Shown: piece after piece, positions 25,041 through 39,259 of the stretch | Position numbering within the stretch: position 1 is the stretch's first letter | How the letters are laid out: each line of letters begins with the position of its first letter | Origin: Paramecium sonneborni | Lineage: Eukaryota; Ciliophora; Oligohymenophorea; Peniculida; Parameciidae | Direction: 5' to 3' | Assembly: GCA_905182985.1 (NCBI GenBank) | Contig: CAJJDN010000031.1 | Span: forward strand, 218,508 to 282,507 | Length of the DNA: 64,000 nt | Notes under the pieces: model-generated | Seen by the model: the letters and a program-made list of their open reading frames with translations, nothing else | The model's database searches: none | What the model was told of the DNA's origin: nothing | Made by a program: the position numbers and the translations under genes

Positions 25041-25714
25041 ATGGCAGCAAATAAGTTCTGGAAAAAAACCGAAGTAAGAGTGTATTTTCAATAATGAGTT
25101 ATCAAATTTGGAATAATAAGTTGGTGTTGCATTGACCTAAATCGAGTAATCAGTCGCAGAAGCCAAGAATCTTAAGGTTTCATCAGTTGTCGATTATACA
25201 GCAAAAATCAATGCTAAGAAATAAGTTTATTTAGTATTCATCCCCCATCCATGTTTATCAATCTACAATAAAGTGAGGTATTGAATTGTGTAAATTGCTT
25301 AGCTCAAAATTATTACCTGAATTAGAAAAGAGATTGAAGGCAACAATATTAGTTGTTGCAAAGAGAACAATTGAAAGTAAATGGGTTAAAAGTCACAGAT
25401 CACAAACAAGACCAAATTCAAGAACACTCACATCTGTCTATGATGGACTTCTTGATGATCTTGTTGCACCATCAACTATTTTAGGAAGAAGAACAAGAGT
25501 TAGAGTTGATGGCACTAAATTCTATAGAATGTATAATTTAATATTAATTATTAGTTTTTTGGATGATTAAGATAAAAATGAGGTCGAACCAAGACTTGAT
25601 GCAATTAAAGCTGTCTATAAATTATTAACAACAAGAGAATTAGAATTTGAATTCAGAAGAGATGATGTCTTCTACTCAAAAAGAGGAGGAGCCAAGAAAA
25701 CAACAAAAAAATGA
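25041..25714 (+). CDS. RPS7: Small-subunit ribosomal protein eS7 (RPS7)
   Basis: 40S protein of 199 residues, with introns at 25074-25098, 25278-25302 and 25531-25554 and TGA at 25712-25714. Diagnostic stretches: VYLVFIPHPCLSIYNKV, LEKRLKATILVVAKR, and SRTLTSVYDGLLDDLVAPS, followed by GRRTRVRVDGTKF, matching the eS7 family. The C-terminal tail RGGAKKTTKK is an extension relative to most eukaryotes. Confidence 0.95.
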
Positions 25715-25824
25715 TGAGCAATAATATTTTAGTACAATATAATCAATACATGAAATAAACACTAATTTTCTTCTTTTAAATAATTCATTATTTTATTATA
25801 CATAATTTAAGTATAAGTAAATAA

Positions 25825-28029
25825 TCACTATAATATTTATTTTTTAGAATATAATACTCTTCTTAAAGTATCAGAGGTCATTCCTCTCCTTCTAGAATTA
25901 TTTTAATTTTAATGAAAATCTATTAATTTTGATAATTTAAAGATGGTTTACACCTCAGCTCCCAATTTAAAAATTATTTATTTACTCAAATTACTACAAA
26001 TAGAAGATTCTTAATCATTCTCAGCTTCTTGTAAAACATCATCATAAGCCTTCGAATTATATTATTTATAAAATACCGAATAAATTTTTGAGTACATCTT
26101 TGCATCAGCTTATAGATGGTAATGAATTTTATTTGATGTATCTGACTCCTAAGTTATTTCATCCCTATATTTTATTATTAATATACTGTTTTGTATTGTT
26201 GCTTCTTGTTCTTTCTTCAACTATTGTTCTGTTGAATACTTCAGTTGTTTTATCTAGTGATATCAAAGGCTTTGGAGCAAAATTGAACATTAATAATTAT
26301 TACTCAGAAAAAATTACTTCTTTAAGCTTTTCTAAGTCATTTAATTTTGTTAGTATATTAAATAGATCAATTTAATCACTTATTTGACTACTAATAGTCT
26401 AAATTATATAATTTACATTGCTTTATTTATCAATTAAATATGCTTTTTGTTTTTAAATACTTTTTAGCATGTCATGAAATTAATTAACATTTAAAAAGTC
26501 ATTAAAATTGGTTATGATCTTTGAATTAAATTTTATATTTGTAATTAAAAGTATTCTAAACCATTTGTACAATTTAATTTCAATGCCATTGCTTCCTGTT
26601 CATATATAAATTTATTTTTTTTTATGTTATTTTCAACTTATTTTTTTTAAAGATTTTATTATTATAATGAAGGACTTATCTAATCACTAAATTTCAATAG
26701 CTCATTTTTTGACTTTTAATTAATTTAACTTGAATGCAAAGGTTATATTTCTAAATCTGCATCAGAATTTCGAGGTTTTTCTGAAAATGGGATTTTATCT
26801 TGTTTATTCTATATCATTTAATTCACTAAATTTAGATTATCTTAAAAATATTTTTCTTTTTAAAAAGAAACAAGTGAAAATTCATACAATTTATTTGCTA
26901 ATTCAACGAGAACTGAAATATAATATATTAAAATACGTTAAAATCTGTTATAAATTGTTAGGATAGCTCCAACAAAAAAAATGAAGATTTATTAAATACC
27001 TCCTAAATTAGATAATAACTCATCTATTTTTAAATATTTTCTATAGATTTTTATTTTATAAGGACTTTTCCTTATTTAAATTTGTACAAATGATTATGCT
27101 TTATTATTTTATAATTCTGTCCTTTCTTTCATCTCCGTTTGATCTATAGTGTAAATCTTTGAATATTCCAACTAACTTAATGGAAATAGACTTTGATCAT
27201 TAATAACCTCATATTCTTTTATAAAGAGATCCACAGACTTATATATATTTGAGGGTAGAAATCTAAAAAAAAATGAATCATCTAAAAACGTTTATAAATA
27301 ATTATCTTCTGGCTTATAGGGATTTAAAATCTATAAGATTATTTATTTGATACTTTATTAATAGGAATTAATTTAATTTTAAAAGCACCATTTTTATCAA
27401 TCTCTTTTTACAACTCTTCTTTAGAAGCACAGTTAGTTTTGTTAGAACACTCTGACACTTGTATTTTTAAAAATTCAAATTCTAAATCTAGAGGAGTTAT
27501 TTATTTTTTATACTTGAATACGATCCTTATATTGAAAATGATTGGTTAAAGCTATAAATATTATTAAAACCACTTACTCAAAGCACAAAAAGTCATGTAA
27601 TTTAAATTAATTGAATTAGTCTGTCATGTCTCTTCCAAATTAAGAAAATATTTTATTAAAACGATCTAAAGTACAAGGTATCAACTTAATTTCTTTTTCT
27701 GTTTAAATTGTTGACCCATTCAAAAATTTTTTAATTCTTAACTAATCTATTTTAATGTCATAAAAAGGTTTAGTTAAAAAATTCTCTTAATCAATTTACA
27801 AAGCGAATAAAAAGAATGAATCATCAATTAATGACAAAGATGGAATTTCTTCAAATTCAGTCAAAACTGTAGCACTTAAATTTTCTTTGTTTAAAAAGGA
27901 TGTAATGTTTGATGAGAATATCAAAATTAAAATCATTAACAAAATCAAAGAAGAACAACCTCCAAAAACTGTTTTGTATGAGCTTTATCTATTCATTCGT
28001 AATGTGATTTATTATCCAAAAATATCCAT
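25825..28029 (-). CDS. Ciliate-type two-pass membrane protein with large extracellular region
   Basis: Reading from 28029 gives MDIFGQQITLRMNRQ, then YKTVFGG and a hydrophobic helix (LILLMILILIF, first membrane span). A long extracellular-type segment follows (FNQSFSIQGSYS, ECSNKTNC with paired Cys, FKIKLIP). Then come IDELLSNLGGI and a second hydrophobic span (IFIFFVGAILTIYN, 27000 region), and a long polar cytosolic tail. At least six introns of 22-26 nt fit. The organisation (xDIFGQ, KTxFGG, LLSNLGG) is that of a large, poorly characterised membrane-protein family of ciliates; its function is unknown. The frame stays open upstream of 28029, so the true start may be some tens of codons earlier. 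Stop TGA 25825-25827. Confidence 0.65.
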
Positions 28030-28459
28030 TTTTGAAATCCCTAAAATTGATTTAAAGAGAATTACATTTTGAAACTCTTTGCATACTTCCTAATATGAAG
28101 GTTTAATTACTTAAATTAATTAACTTTCTATTTGGTTGTTTATATAATTATTTAGAATTCATATGTATATCTAAAGTATTAAATAAGAGAAATAGAACAT
28201 CTTTAGATGTTATCAGTTTTTTTCAAAACATTTATATGTCAAATCTGTTAAAAATAATTAAAATTTTCTATATATTATAGCATAAGTATAAATCATTCAG
28301 TATTCTTTAATTTAATTAATCATAAAGAGATTTAAGATCATATTTTTAGAATTAATTAATAATTCTAAATATTCATATTGATTATTAAATTAATTGATTC
28401 TAATAATGTATTATAAATTATATATATTATATTATCATTTTATATTATTAAAATTATTA
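28030..28459. other. Divergent intergenic region
   Basis: AT-rich spacer between a minus-strand gene and the TTLL gene. It probably holds both promoters; no specific motif was recognised. Confidence 0.4.
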
Positions 28460-30729
28460 ATGAGAGCAAGGGGTCCTACAAAAGATCAAGAATCAATAGG
28501 GAAATCTTTAGATAATAACTCAGTTCATAAAAGAAGATAAGAGTTATGGGAAAAATAAATGGGAACAAATCAGATATGCTAAGGATATGTTTCTAATACT
28601 CAAGGAAGTGCTGAGTCAGGAATAAAATAGTTTTTATCATCAATGAGAAAAAATGGAAGTTTTCAATAGATAGAAAGTCAATTTAGACCTAATATAACTG
28701 AAAATGAAACTGAAACACCAAATAAATCATAACTGAAGGTGACAGACACTTAATTATTGACTCCTTTACAAAAAAATGGACAAAAAAATTAGACCACTTA
28801 TGATATATTATCTTAGATTTATGAATTATAAAATAGAAAGAGTAGAAATCAATCTCTTTTGGAGGAATTAATGAGAAAAACCAAATAAGCAAATGATAAT
28901 TTAACGTTTTAAAGAATCCTATAAAGAAAAAAATATTACAAAAGATCTTAGAGATGTTAGTCAGTGGCTCAAAAAGAATATGAATTAGAATAATTGAAAG
29001 GATAATTAATTTAAGTAAAATAAGTTTAAGTTCAATAAATTTAAAAGGAATAAACTCCAAAGTAATAAGAGAAATTAGTTCCATTATTGATTAGAAATGA
29101 TAAGACTAAGAGTCCACCTTCTAAGGATAATGATAGAAAGAAAGTATAGGTTCCAATATGCAAAGCTAAAAAGATAGTTATTGATGATACTAGATTTTGG
29201 GATATAGGATTTACAAAATTTATATAGAATCCAAGTTATTAAGAAATAAATTAAATAATTAATTTTTGTAATGGGATATAAGTAATTCCAGCATTACATT
29301 AAAAATATTATAAACTTTTTGTTGGTAGAGGAAATAATCATATGATGATAAAAGGAATATTTAATTTAAGACCATAATGGAGTATAGCAAATTCAATTGA
29401 TGATGATACAGAAATAAATTTTGTATGGACTTAAAAATTTATAGATTTATAACCTTCAGAAATAAAACCAATCCCTTAAACAATAATTTCAGAGGAAATA
29501 AATAATTGGATTGATTCTTAATAAATGAGTTTGATTAAATAAGCTTGGGATAAAATTGAAGGGAAATCAAAAAAAAAATTAAATGATTATAATATAGATA
29601 GTCCGCCGATATTAAATAATGTAAATATTAATTTATTAATTAAAGTTATCGAATTAAAAAGAATTAACATAACTAAATCATTAGAATATGAACATTCGCA
29701 TACATAATCATCTTAAGGGAGGTTATCAATTAGGTGATAAAAAATGGTTGTTTCATAATCTCTCTGAATATTGTTCGGAATAGAGTATTGATGTATGGAA
29801 TTATATTCCATTAACCTATCATATACATGGTCCAACAGATAGAGAATTTTTTAATTTTTAATAAACATTCTAGCATTTGGCTTAGGATAAAGATATTAAA
29901 AATATCTGGATTATAAAACCAGGAGAAGATAGTAATAGAGGCAATGGAATTAAAGGTATGTATTCAAATTATATAAATGAATAGTGACAAATTAAATTTC
30001 AGAAATTATCTCACATATTTCTCAATAAGGTCATACTTTTATACTTTAAAAATATATAGAAAATCCATTCTTATATCAAAAGAGAAAATTTGATATTAGA
30101 GGATATTGCTTAATTACGATTATAAATGGAGTTAAAAGAGGTATCTTATGCTGATAGAAATAGTTTTTTAGTTTATTGGTACAAAAAAGGCTATTTGAGA
30201 ACATCAAGTAGTTTTTTCACTTTAGAATCTTTAGATAATCAGAAGATACATTTAACTAATGATGCTATCTAAAATAAATTAAATGGATATGGAAAATTTG
30301 AAAAAGGAAATAAAGTTTCCTATGATTAATTTTAAGCATATCTAATAGAATAGAACAAGTAAAATAATACCTCGTATAGTTTTGATGAAATATATGCTGA
30401 TATGAAAGTATATTTATATATAAATAAAATAGGCACTTACTAAATTGGCCACTCAATCCGCTATTGATAAAATAACTAATGAAGATTAAATATTGGGGTT
30501 TGAGTTATATGGATTAGATTTTATGATTTCTAATAATTTCAAACCTATGCTTATAGAATTTAATACTAATCCTTGTATAGAGACTGGTTGTCCTGTTTTA
30601 ACCAGAATTATTACAGGACTTTTAGAAAATCTGATGAGATTCATCATTGATCCTTTGTTTCCGGCAAAAAGAATGGGAAATGATGATTTCATGAATAAAA
30701 ATGATTTTGAATTGTTATTATCATGTTGA
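28460..30729 (+). CDS. Tubulin-tyrosine ligase-like (TTLL) protein
   Basis: A 713-residue member of the TTL superfamily, which ligates tyrosine, glutamate or glycine to tubulin. Introns: 29621-29645, 29956-30002 (47 nt), 30141-30171 and 30408-30432. The N-terminal 330 residues are polar and coiled-coil prone. The catalytic domain begins near SIANSIDD and contains WIIKPGEDSNRGNGI (ATP-grasp lysine and Gly-rich loop), FDIRGYCLI, and LYGLDFMISNNFKPMLIEFN followed by TNPCIE, the metal/nucleotide-binding end of the ATP-grasp fold. The extended N terminus and lack of added C-terminal domains resemble TTLL3/8-type glycylases or TTLL10; the amino acid ligated cannot be told. Confidence 0.92.
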
Positions 30730-30869
30730 ATTATATTATGAAATAGATGTATGTATAACATGAAAATAAATGAATATAAAAGTAAATTTATTTGTTTTAC
30801 TTTAAGAATTCTAAGTTGAGTTGTAATGGTATAAAAATTTATTGTTATATTAATTTAAATTTCAAATAA

Positions 30870-33800
30870 ATGAATTTCGATAAAAGTCTAAAAAACAAGC
30901 AGACTCTTTCTTTCACAGGATTTTCACCATCAAAATCAAATATTAATATTGAGGCATCTCGTAAGAATCTGCAAAGTTCATCCTTTGGATCACCTCATCA
31001 TGCACAATCACTTGAAGCTTAATTAAAATAAGAATTTGAAGCTTAATATAATGAAAGAATTTTAACAATGCGAAGCTTTTATGATATGAAATATTAAACT
31101 CTCTTTGAAACAGTCAAAGAAACTCTTGATAAAGTAGATATTTAAATGTACAAAGTTAGATTATGAATGATGAATTAATTGATACTATGAAACAAGATAT
31201 CACCTCATAAGAATTTGTATATTAGAGAGTTAGAGAGATGTTTGAAGAAATAATTCTAAGTGAAAGAGAAGTCCTTATAGAAAAGCTATCTTCTTAATAT
31301 GCATACTTGAAAATGGAATTTGGAAAAATTGAATAAGATAAAAGAAAAGTAATATATTCATCAATTATGTAGTTAGCAATAGAGTTATAAATGATATAGG
31401 ATGAACAAGCAGATAAAGAAGCACAAGCCTAAAACTAGGTTTAATAAGCTTAAGAACAAATTTCATATTTATAACAGAATAATGATTAGCTGTAATTATT
31501 TATATTAAACAAAAAGAAATAACAAAGTTTCTCAATTAGAATTAAAATTATCTTCAGCTAGTTAAACTGCTAAGGAGGTTTAACAACTTTAAACTACAGC
31601 TAAAGAATATAATATTCTTAAGGAAGAATATGAATAGTTAGTTTAAACAAATGATAAATTATAATTAATTAATAAACAGCAAGTTTAGGAGATCGAATAA
31701 TTACATAAAATTAGTGAAAACTTATAGCTAAAAGTATAGTAATTGAATAAAATTTATTAAGAATTAGAAGGAGAAGTTATTTCATATAAAAAAAAATCAA
31801 CTGATTCAGAAGCTAAAACACAATTTACAATTTCAAATTTATAAAATTAATTAGAAGCTGTTACTTTATAATTTAATTAATAAAAAACAGACTATGAAAA
31901 AAGGTTAGAAAAAGAAGCTCAAGCTTTTGAAAATGAAGTCAACAAGCTAAGCTAAAAATTACAAAAGAAAAAGGAAAAATCAACATTTCATAAATCAAAT
32001 GCTAAGTAGTTATAGATTCGATTAGATTAATTAATAAGAGATCATGCTGAATAGTTATAAAATGAAACATAATAGTTTCAAAGAAAGATTAATGAATTGT
32101 AATAACAGAATTAATATCAATTGCAATAAGCTCAAAAATAGATTGATGATTTAAAAGATTCTCATGAAAAAAACATTTATAATATAAGAAACTAATTTGA
32201 ATAAATCAATAAACAATAATGTGATGATTCAGATAAATAAAAAATTAATTTATTAAATGAATTAGATAGAGTTCAAAGTGAATTAGAATCTGTTGTTTTA
32301 TAATAATAGTAATAAATTGAAAGCAATTACATCCCTAAAATTTAATATGAATAATAAGTTAAGGAATTACAAAAGAAAATAACTGAGACAAATCAAAAGC
32401 TTAGAGAATAGGATGCTTAGATGAAAAAATAATAAGATGAATTTGAAAATTATAAAGAATAATGGAATAGACAATAGAACAAATTACATTTGGATGTTAA
32501 AGATAGGAATGAAATTTAGGAATAACTATTAGCTAGAGAAGAAACAATAAATAATCAAAATAAATAAATATTATAATTAACATAATAGGTGAAGATGTTG
32601 GAATCCGATTATCAAAGATTATAGGAGAGATCAAAATAATAATTGGAGTATATTGAAGAATTGAAAAACGATGTAAGTAATCGTTAGAGTGAAGTTCTTA
32701 AGATTTAAAAATAGTTAAAGTAACAAAAAGATGAACTTATGGAATAATATAGACAATTAGAAGGAGAAAATAAAACAAAAAATGATAAAGTTTAACTATT
32801 AAATTCATAATTGGAAAGATTATTAAATGAGTCATCAGAAAATGAAAAATTGTTGAATTATAAAAGCAAAGAATTATAGTAATTAGAAGATGAATTAATG
32901 CAATATTAAAATTTTAAAAGAAATGCATAACAATTGTCTGAAGAAAATGAATAATTGAGAGTTTAGATTGATAAGTTGATTAATATCTAGGAGTTACAAG
33001 AGTAAAAATAAGATGAAATAAAAAAGTAATTGGAAACTGAATTAAAATAAAAGAATTAATTAATTCTTAACAATGAATCATTGATGTAAAGACATTAAAA
33101 ATATGTAAAAACGATAAAAGTAAAATATAAAAAAATATTCTAGGAATAAAGAAAGTATATAAAAAGAAGAATTATAAGTGAGCTATAAAAAATAAAATAG
33201 GAACATGCAAGTTTAGAATAATATTTAAGATAAATTATGAGAATGAAAAATAATGAAGATAATTTGTTGATTGCATCAATAGTAACAAAAGTAAAAGATT
33301 TATGGAACAGAAAAGAAATTTAACATGAAAATGAAATTGTATAAATATAAATGCTATATTAAGTTAAAAATAAGGAATGAAATATTTGATTAGTATAGTG
33401 GAAGTGCATCACATTTAAGAACAGCATATGAATAAACATTAGATGAGACTTAAAAATAATTTGAATAATAAATAGAGAATCTAAGAGATGCAAAAGAAAA
33501 AATGGAAGATGAAAATAAAGAGTTATTACATGAATTATAAAAAGTTTAAGTGATTTTAGAAGATTAATCAGCTTTGATAACAAATTTAAAAAATGAAAAT
33601 AAAACATTAAAAAGTAATGGAATGCTCATAGAGAATGAACTATCTACAACTTTGAAAAACATGAATGATGTAAATTAATAATATTATTGTATTTAGATGA
33701 AAGATTCTTTTGAAGATTAAATATAAGAATTAACAAAATAATTAAAAAAGTATGAAAGAAAGTAATAACATTAATAAGATTTGAAAGGATAGATTGATAA

Positions 33801-34667
33801 TTTATAAAATGAATTAGAAAAATTAAGAACTCTTAATAGGTCTAATACTTAAGAGACAGAAAATAGAATAGCAAAATTAGTAAAGCAATAACAATCAGAA
33901 GTTCAACTATTAGTGAATTAATTTTAAAGAGAATAAATTAAGCTTAGATAAGAGTAATCAGATTTAAAAGATCAAGTATCTTAAAATGAAGAAATTATTC
34001 ATAAGCTATATTAATCTCTTGATGATGTCAATTAAATTGTGAATTAAAAAGATAAATAATTGTAGAATTTAATTGAGGATATTGAATAAGAAAGAACTTC
34101 TGATTAATAAAAAATTACAGATCTTTAAAATAAGTATAATTTTTTAATAAAAATAGATTGAGAAGAGAAGAAGATGAAATTAAAGTAATTAAATAAAAGG
34201 GATAGAGAGATATAGAAAAAGTTTAATTATAAATAGCATCAGCCGAATCTGAAATTAGTTAATTTAAGATAGAAAACAAATAACTAAGAATATAATGTGA
34301 ATAATTGGCAGAGGAATTAGAAAAAAAAACTAAGTAATTTGATTAATTGAATCGTGAATATGAAGATTAAAAAATTATTTAAAATTAAGAAATTGCTGAT
34401 TTACATAGGTTTTTTTGTATATTTATAATATTTAGATTGCTTAAAATACAAGTGTAAAATGATGACATGTCAAATTATTATAGTGAGAGTAAGGAATTAG
34501 CTCAAAGAGTTAAGGAATTATAAAAAATTAATTCATAGTTCTCTGATAGTAATTATCCAAGACGATAGGAATCATCAGTTTAGAAATTTGATAGTTCTAA
34601 AAAATTAAATTCAAGTAACAACTTGAAACCTCGCCTAGCTAATTATACTCCCATGACTAAAAAATGA
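30870..34667 (+). CDS. Very long coiled-coil protein
   Basis: 1,223 residues, nearly all heptad-type helix rich in Gln, Glu, Lys and Leu. Introns: 31134-31159, 31492-31516, 33339-33363, 34134-34156 and 34409-34435. The N terminus (MNFDKSLKNKQTLSFTGFSP) and the C terminus (SNYPRRQESS ... ending PMTKK) are Ser-rich and unstructured. Such proteins build basal bodies, rootlets, intraflagellar or cortical structures, but coiled coils give no specific family signal. The very high Gln content comes largely from TAA/TAG codons. It lies 140 bp after the TTLL gene on the same strand. Confidence 0.85.
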
Positions 34668-35157
34668 GAATGATGAGGCGATAATTAAATATTTTTAATA
34701 AATAATATAAAATTAAATCTGATAATTAAAACATTTTTTTAAGATAATTATTTTTAGAATTAAAAGAAAAAGAAAAAAATTAAAAATAAATATATATAAT
34801 TATTATTTTATTATAATATTACTAAAATCATATTTTTACTTTAATTTTAGCTTCATATATTAACTTTCGAGAGTATTTCTTAAAAATCATTTATATTGAT
34901 AAATTAGTTATCATTTATTCTCAGCAAAATTGTAGAATTAGCTTAAAATTGATTTACATTAATTTACCATAAAATATGATGTAAAAGAATAAAAGAAAAT
35001 ACCTATAAGAAATTGATAATTTGTACATGATTTAAATGTGGCGAATAATAAATTAATAAAAGAAAATATCAGATTATATATTTATTTATAATTGTGGAAA
35101 TATAAATAGGAATTTCAGAACGATTTAAAAATTAATATAAATAATAAATTATTTCTG
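34668..35157. other. Intergenic AT-rich stretch
   Basis: About 490 bp, more than 80% A+T by eye. No coding frame or known element was recognised. Confidence 0.5.
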
Positions 35158-38100
35158 ATGTAGAAAGCAGAGCAAGTTGAAGATAATCAACTTCTGACAA
35201 ATAAATCTACTGGGAAACCTAATTAACCAATTGAATCTTTAGCTACTTAATAGATGGTTTCATATAAAGAGCTTTATAGATATGCTACTTAGTCAGACAA
35301 ATTATTAATATTGATTGGGATCATAACATCAGCAGGTAATGGAGTAACAATGCCAATGTTTTCAGTGATATTTGGAGATATGACAGATGCATTTTCTGGT
35401 GATGATCCAGATAAAATGGTTAGTGCAGCAGGAGAATGTGCTATGTATATATATAGAATATATAAAAATAGATGGTTTTTAGTTTTAGCAGGATGTTCTT
35501 GGTTGTTATCATTTTTAAGTTTTGCTACATTTATGATATCAGGAGAAAGATAAAGTATAAGAATGAGGTAAGAATATTTTGGTGCTATTTTAAAATAAGA
35601 AGTGGGTTGGTTTGATTCAATAAATCCAAATGAGTTAAACACAAAAGTAGCAGATGAGACATATGCAGTAGAGGGTGCAATATAAGAGAAAGCAGGAACT
35701 TTTATAATGACCTTTGCTACATTTATATGTGGATTTATAATAGGATATTCATAGTATATATAAGATTTAAAATATTTAGTGGTTGGTAATTAGCATTAGT
35801 GATAACAGCAGCAATGCCTTGCTTAGCAATTTCAGTAGTAATTATGACAGTAGTAGTGATGAAATCTGTTAAGGCTACATAAGAATGTTATTCTACAGCT
35901 GCAGCTGAATCTGAATAAGCTATAAATGCTATTAAAACAGTAAAGATGTTAGATGGAGAAGATTTTGAATGTGAAAAATACTCAAGATAATTAATAGTAG
36001 CAGCATAAACTAATGTTAAATTTAGTTTATTTTAAGGTATGGCATTAGGATCAATATTTGCATTTATGATTTGGACTTATGCTTTGGGATTTTATTATGG
36101 AGCTAAATTAATATCAGATTAGGAGATGAATTCTAATACAGGAAAGATTTATACAGTTGGTGATGTAATGACAGTTTTCTTTGCTATATTGATGGGTAGC
36201 TTTTCAATAGGATAAGCAGGACCCTGTTATTAAGCATTTGCAAAAGGAAAAGTAGCTGGAGCTTAAATATTTCATATCATTGATCGTATTCCAAAAATAC
36301 TTAATCCTATTAATCCAAAGCCTTTAAACAATTTTAATGGTGAGATTATTATTGATGATGTTGATTTCTTTTATCCAGCTAGACCAGATACATAAATTTT
36401 AAATAAATGTTCCTTAAAAATACCAAAAGGTAAAAAAGTAGCACTTGTAGGTGAAAGTGGTTGTGGAAAATCAACAATTTTATAATTAATTGAACGATTC
36501 TATGATGTTAATTCAGGTAGAGTTTTAGTTGGTGAAGATAAAATTGATGTTAGAGATTTAGATTTAAAAGATTATAGAACTTAAATAGGTTTAGTTGGTT
36601 AAGAACCTATGTTATTTGCTACTAGTATAAGAGACAATTTAATGTATGGTAAAACTGATGCTACTGAATAAGAATTAATTGATGCATTGAAAAAGGTTAA
36701 TGCTTGGGATTTTGTATCTAAAATGGAAAAAGGACTTGATACTTATGTTGGAATGGGTGGAAGTTAATTAAGTGGTGGCTAAAAATAAAGAATTGCTATA
36801 GCAAGAGCTATTCTTAAAAAACCAAAAGTTTTATTATTAGATGAAGCAACAAGTGCATTAGACAGAACTAATGAAAAATTAATCTAAGAAACACTTGATG
36901 AAGTTTCATAAGGTATAACTACTGTTGTCATAGCACATAGATTGAGTACAATCTAAAATGCTGATATCATTTATGTTTTTGCAGGAGGTAAAGTTGTTGA
37001 AACTGGTACACATTAAGAATTAATGAATTTGCATGGAAAATATGAATAATTGGCAAAAAATTAAATTACTTCCCATTAAAAAGAAGAAGAACATCAAGGT
37101 AATTAATTAATAGCCAATCATAAACATAAGTAAATTAAAAATTAAAATGAATAACAAGATGCTGATGTAGGCTCTGTTTTATCTATTAATTAATTTGATT
37201 AAGATTAACCGAATGTTGTTGAAAAAGCCATTAAAGAAATCTAAGATATAAAACATTTGAATATTTAATTTAAAAATAATGATTAAAATAATTTTTAAGA
37301 AATGAAAACTTAAATTTCATAAAATGATTCAAATGATGCTTAGGTAATGACAAGATTATTTAGTTATGGAAAAGAAGAAAGACTTATTTTAATATTAGGA
37401 TTATTATCAGCTCTTATTAATGGATGTATATTTCCTTGTTTTTCCTTATTTTTCTCTGATATGATTACTCTACTTGCTTAAAGTGATCCAAATCTTTATC
37501 CTAATGCTTAAATTAGAGATTTAAAGATGGAAAAAGTTAAAAATGATTCAGCTGATATAGCATTATGGTTTTTTTTATTCGGTTTAGGATTTTTAGTGTT
37601 TTAATCATTAGAGAACTTTTTCCTTTCAATTGTAGCTGAAAACTTAACAATGAAATTAAGAAATTTTACTTTCAGAAAATTATTGAGAATGCCAATAGCA
37701 TTTTTTGATAAACCTGAAAATAATGCTGGAACATTAACTGCTAGATTAAGTGTAGATTGTAAAACTGTTTAAAGTTTAACTTCAACTATTATTGGATTCA
37801 AACTGTAAAATGCTTCTGCATTAATATGTGGTATGTCTATAGCATTTTCTTCAAGTTGGGCTTTAACTTTAATAGTTTTAGCTACAGCACCATTTAGATT
37901 TATTGGTATGAAATTAAGAACAAAATATATGGGAGCTTTAAGTGGATCAAATAAGGGTGAAAATTTTAAGGATGCTGGAAATTTAATTATGGAAGCAGTA
38001 ACTAACATTAGAACCGTCTTTTCTTTTGGAAATGAAAATATCATTTTGAATGTATCTTTAAAATATAATATAATTTAGGATTATACAAAAAGAATTTAAG

Positions 38101-39259
38101 CACCTTTAGAAGAATGTACTTCAAAAGGTTTATAGGCTGGTAGCGCTTTTGGATTTTCATAGATGTAACCTATGCTTATAAATGCACTTGTTTTTTATTG
38201 TGGAGCATTATTAGTAAAGTATTAAGGTTTGGATGTAAATGATATGTTCAGGGCTATATTTGGAATAACATTTGCTACAATGGGAGGTGCAAGAGATTCT
38301 CATTTTGTAGGAGATGTAGATAAAGGAAGAACAGCAGCTAAAAATATTTTTGAGATTTTAGATTCTGTAGATGAATTTTAAATTGAAGAATGTAAATCTT
38401 TATAATTAAATAATAGAAAAGTAATTTAAAAAATTAACTACTTAAATTAAAGGACATATTGAATGTTTAAACTTAACATTTAGATATCCAACGAGAGAAA
38501 AGAATGTTTTTTCGAATTTAAGTCTAACTATTCCATCTGGTTAAAAAGTAGCATTTGTAGGATCAAGTGGTTGTGGAAAATCAACTATAATGCAAATGCT
38601 TATGAGATTCTATGATCCTGATTAAGGATAAATATTAGTTGATGGATAAGATATTAGAGATTATGATATACGACATTTAAGAAAATAATTAGCTATTGTT
38701 TCTTAAGAACCTGTACTTTTTAATGGAACTATTAAAGAGAATATTTAATATAATATGAAAGAAATTAGCATGACATAAATTGAAGAGGCTGCAAAAAAAG
38801 CTAATGCTTACAATTTTATTGTTAATGATTAATTTGAAAATGCTCCTGATGAAAAACAATAAGATTTTGGTAAAGGATTTCATAAAAGAGTTGGACCTAA
38901 AGGATCATAAATCTCTGGAGGATAAAAATAAAGAATTGCTATTGCTAGAGCAGTACTTAGAAATGCAAGCATTCTATTATTAGATGAGGCTACTAGTGCT
39001 TTAGATGCTAAATCTGAAGAAATTGTTTAAGAAAGTCTTAATAATATTATGAAGGATAATACTACATTATCCATTGCTCATAGAATATCGACTATCAAAG
39101 TAATCTATCTTATTTTATAATTAGGATTCTGATATTATTTATGTATTTGATAATGGTATGATTGTAGAATAAGGTAATTACAGTTATCTTGTCGGACTCA
39201 AATAATTTTTTTATAGAATGGAAAAAGGTATAGCTATAACCTCAACCAAAAATTCTTGA
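35158..39259 (+). CDS. Full-length ABCB-type (P-glycoprotein/MDR) ABC transporter
   Basis: A full transporter with two membrane domains and two ATPase domains (TMD1-NBD1-TMD2-NBD2), about 1,349 residues. Introns at 35754-35779 and 39100-39124. NBD1 carries Walker [10 protein letters not shown], signature LSGGQKQR, Walker [12 protein letters not shown] and switch His IAHRLST. NBD2 carries [28 protein letters not shown] and IAHRIST. Hydrophobic spans are clear at 35290-35800 and 37380-38250. Between NBD1 and TMD2 is a polar linker of about 100 residues. The frame breaks once, in an A run at 38428-38433, where one base too many is present; removing it restores a multiple of three over the whole gene. 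ABCB proteins export lipophilic compounds; the substrate is unknown. Confidence 0.93.

Noticed and set aside
27887..28072. Plus-strand 61-residue frame (MFKKDVMFDENIK)
   Set aside because: It lies opposite the exon of the minus-strand membrane protein that carries the signal-anchor helix and the KTVFGG motif, which is far better supported.
30486..30761. Minus-strand 91-residue frame
   Set aside because: A shadow of the ATP-grasp end of the TTLL gene.
35289..35642. Minus-strand frame of 117 residues in the ABC transporter
   Set aside because: Opposite to the first membrane domain; no independent signal.
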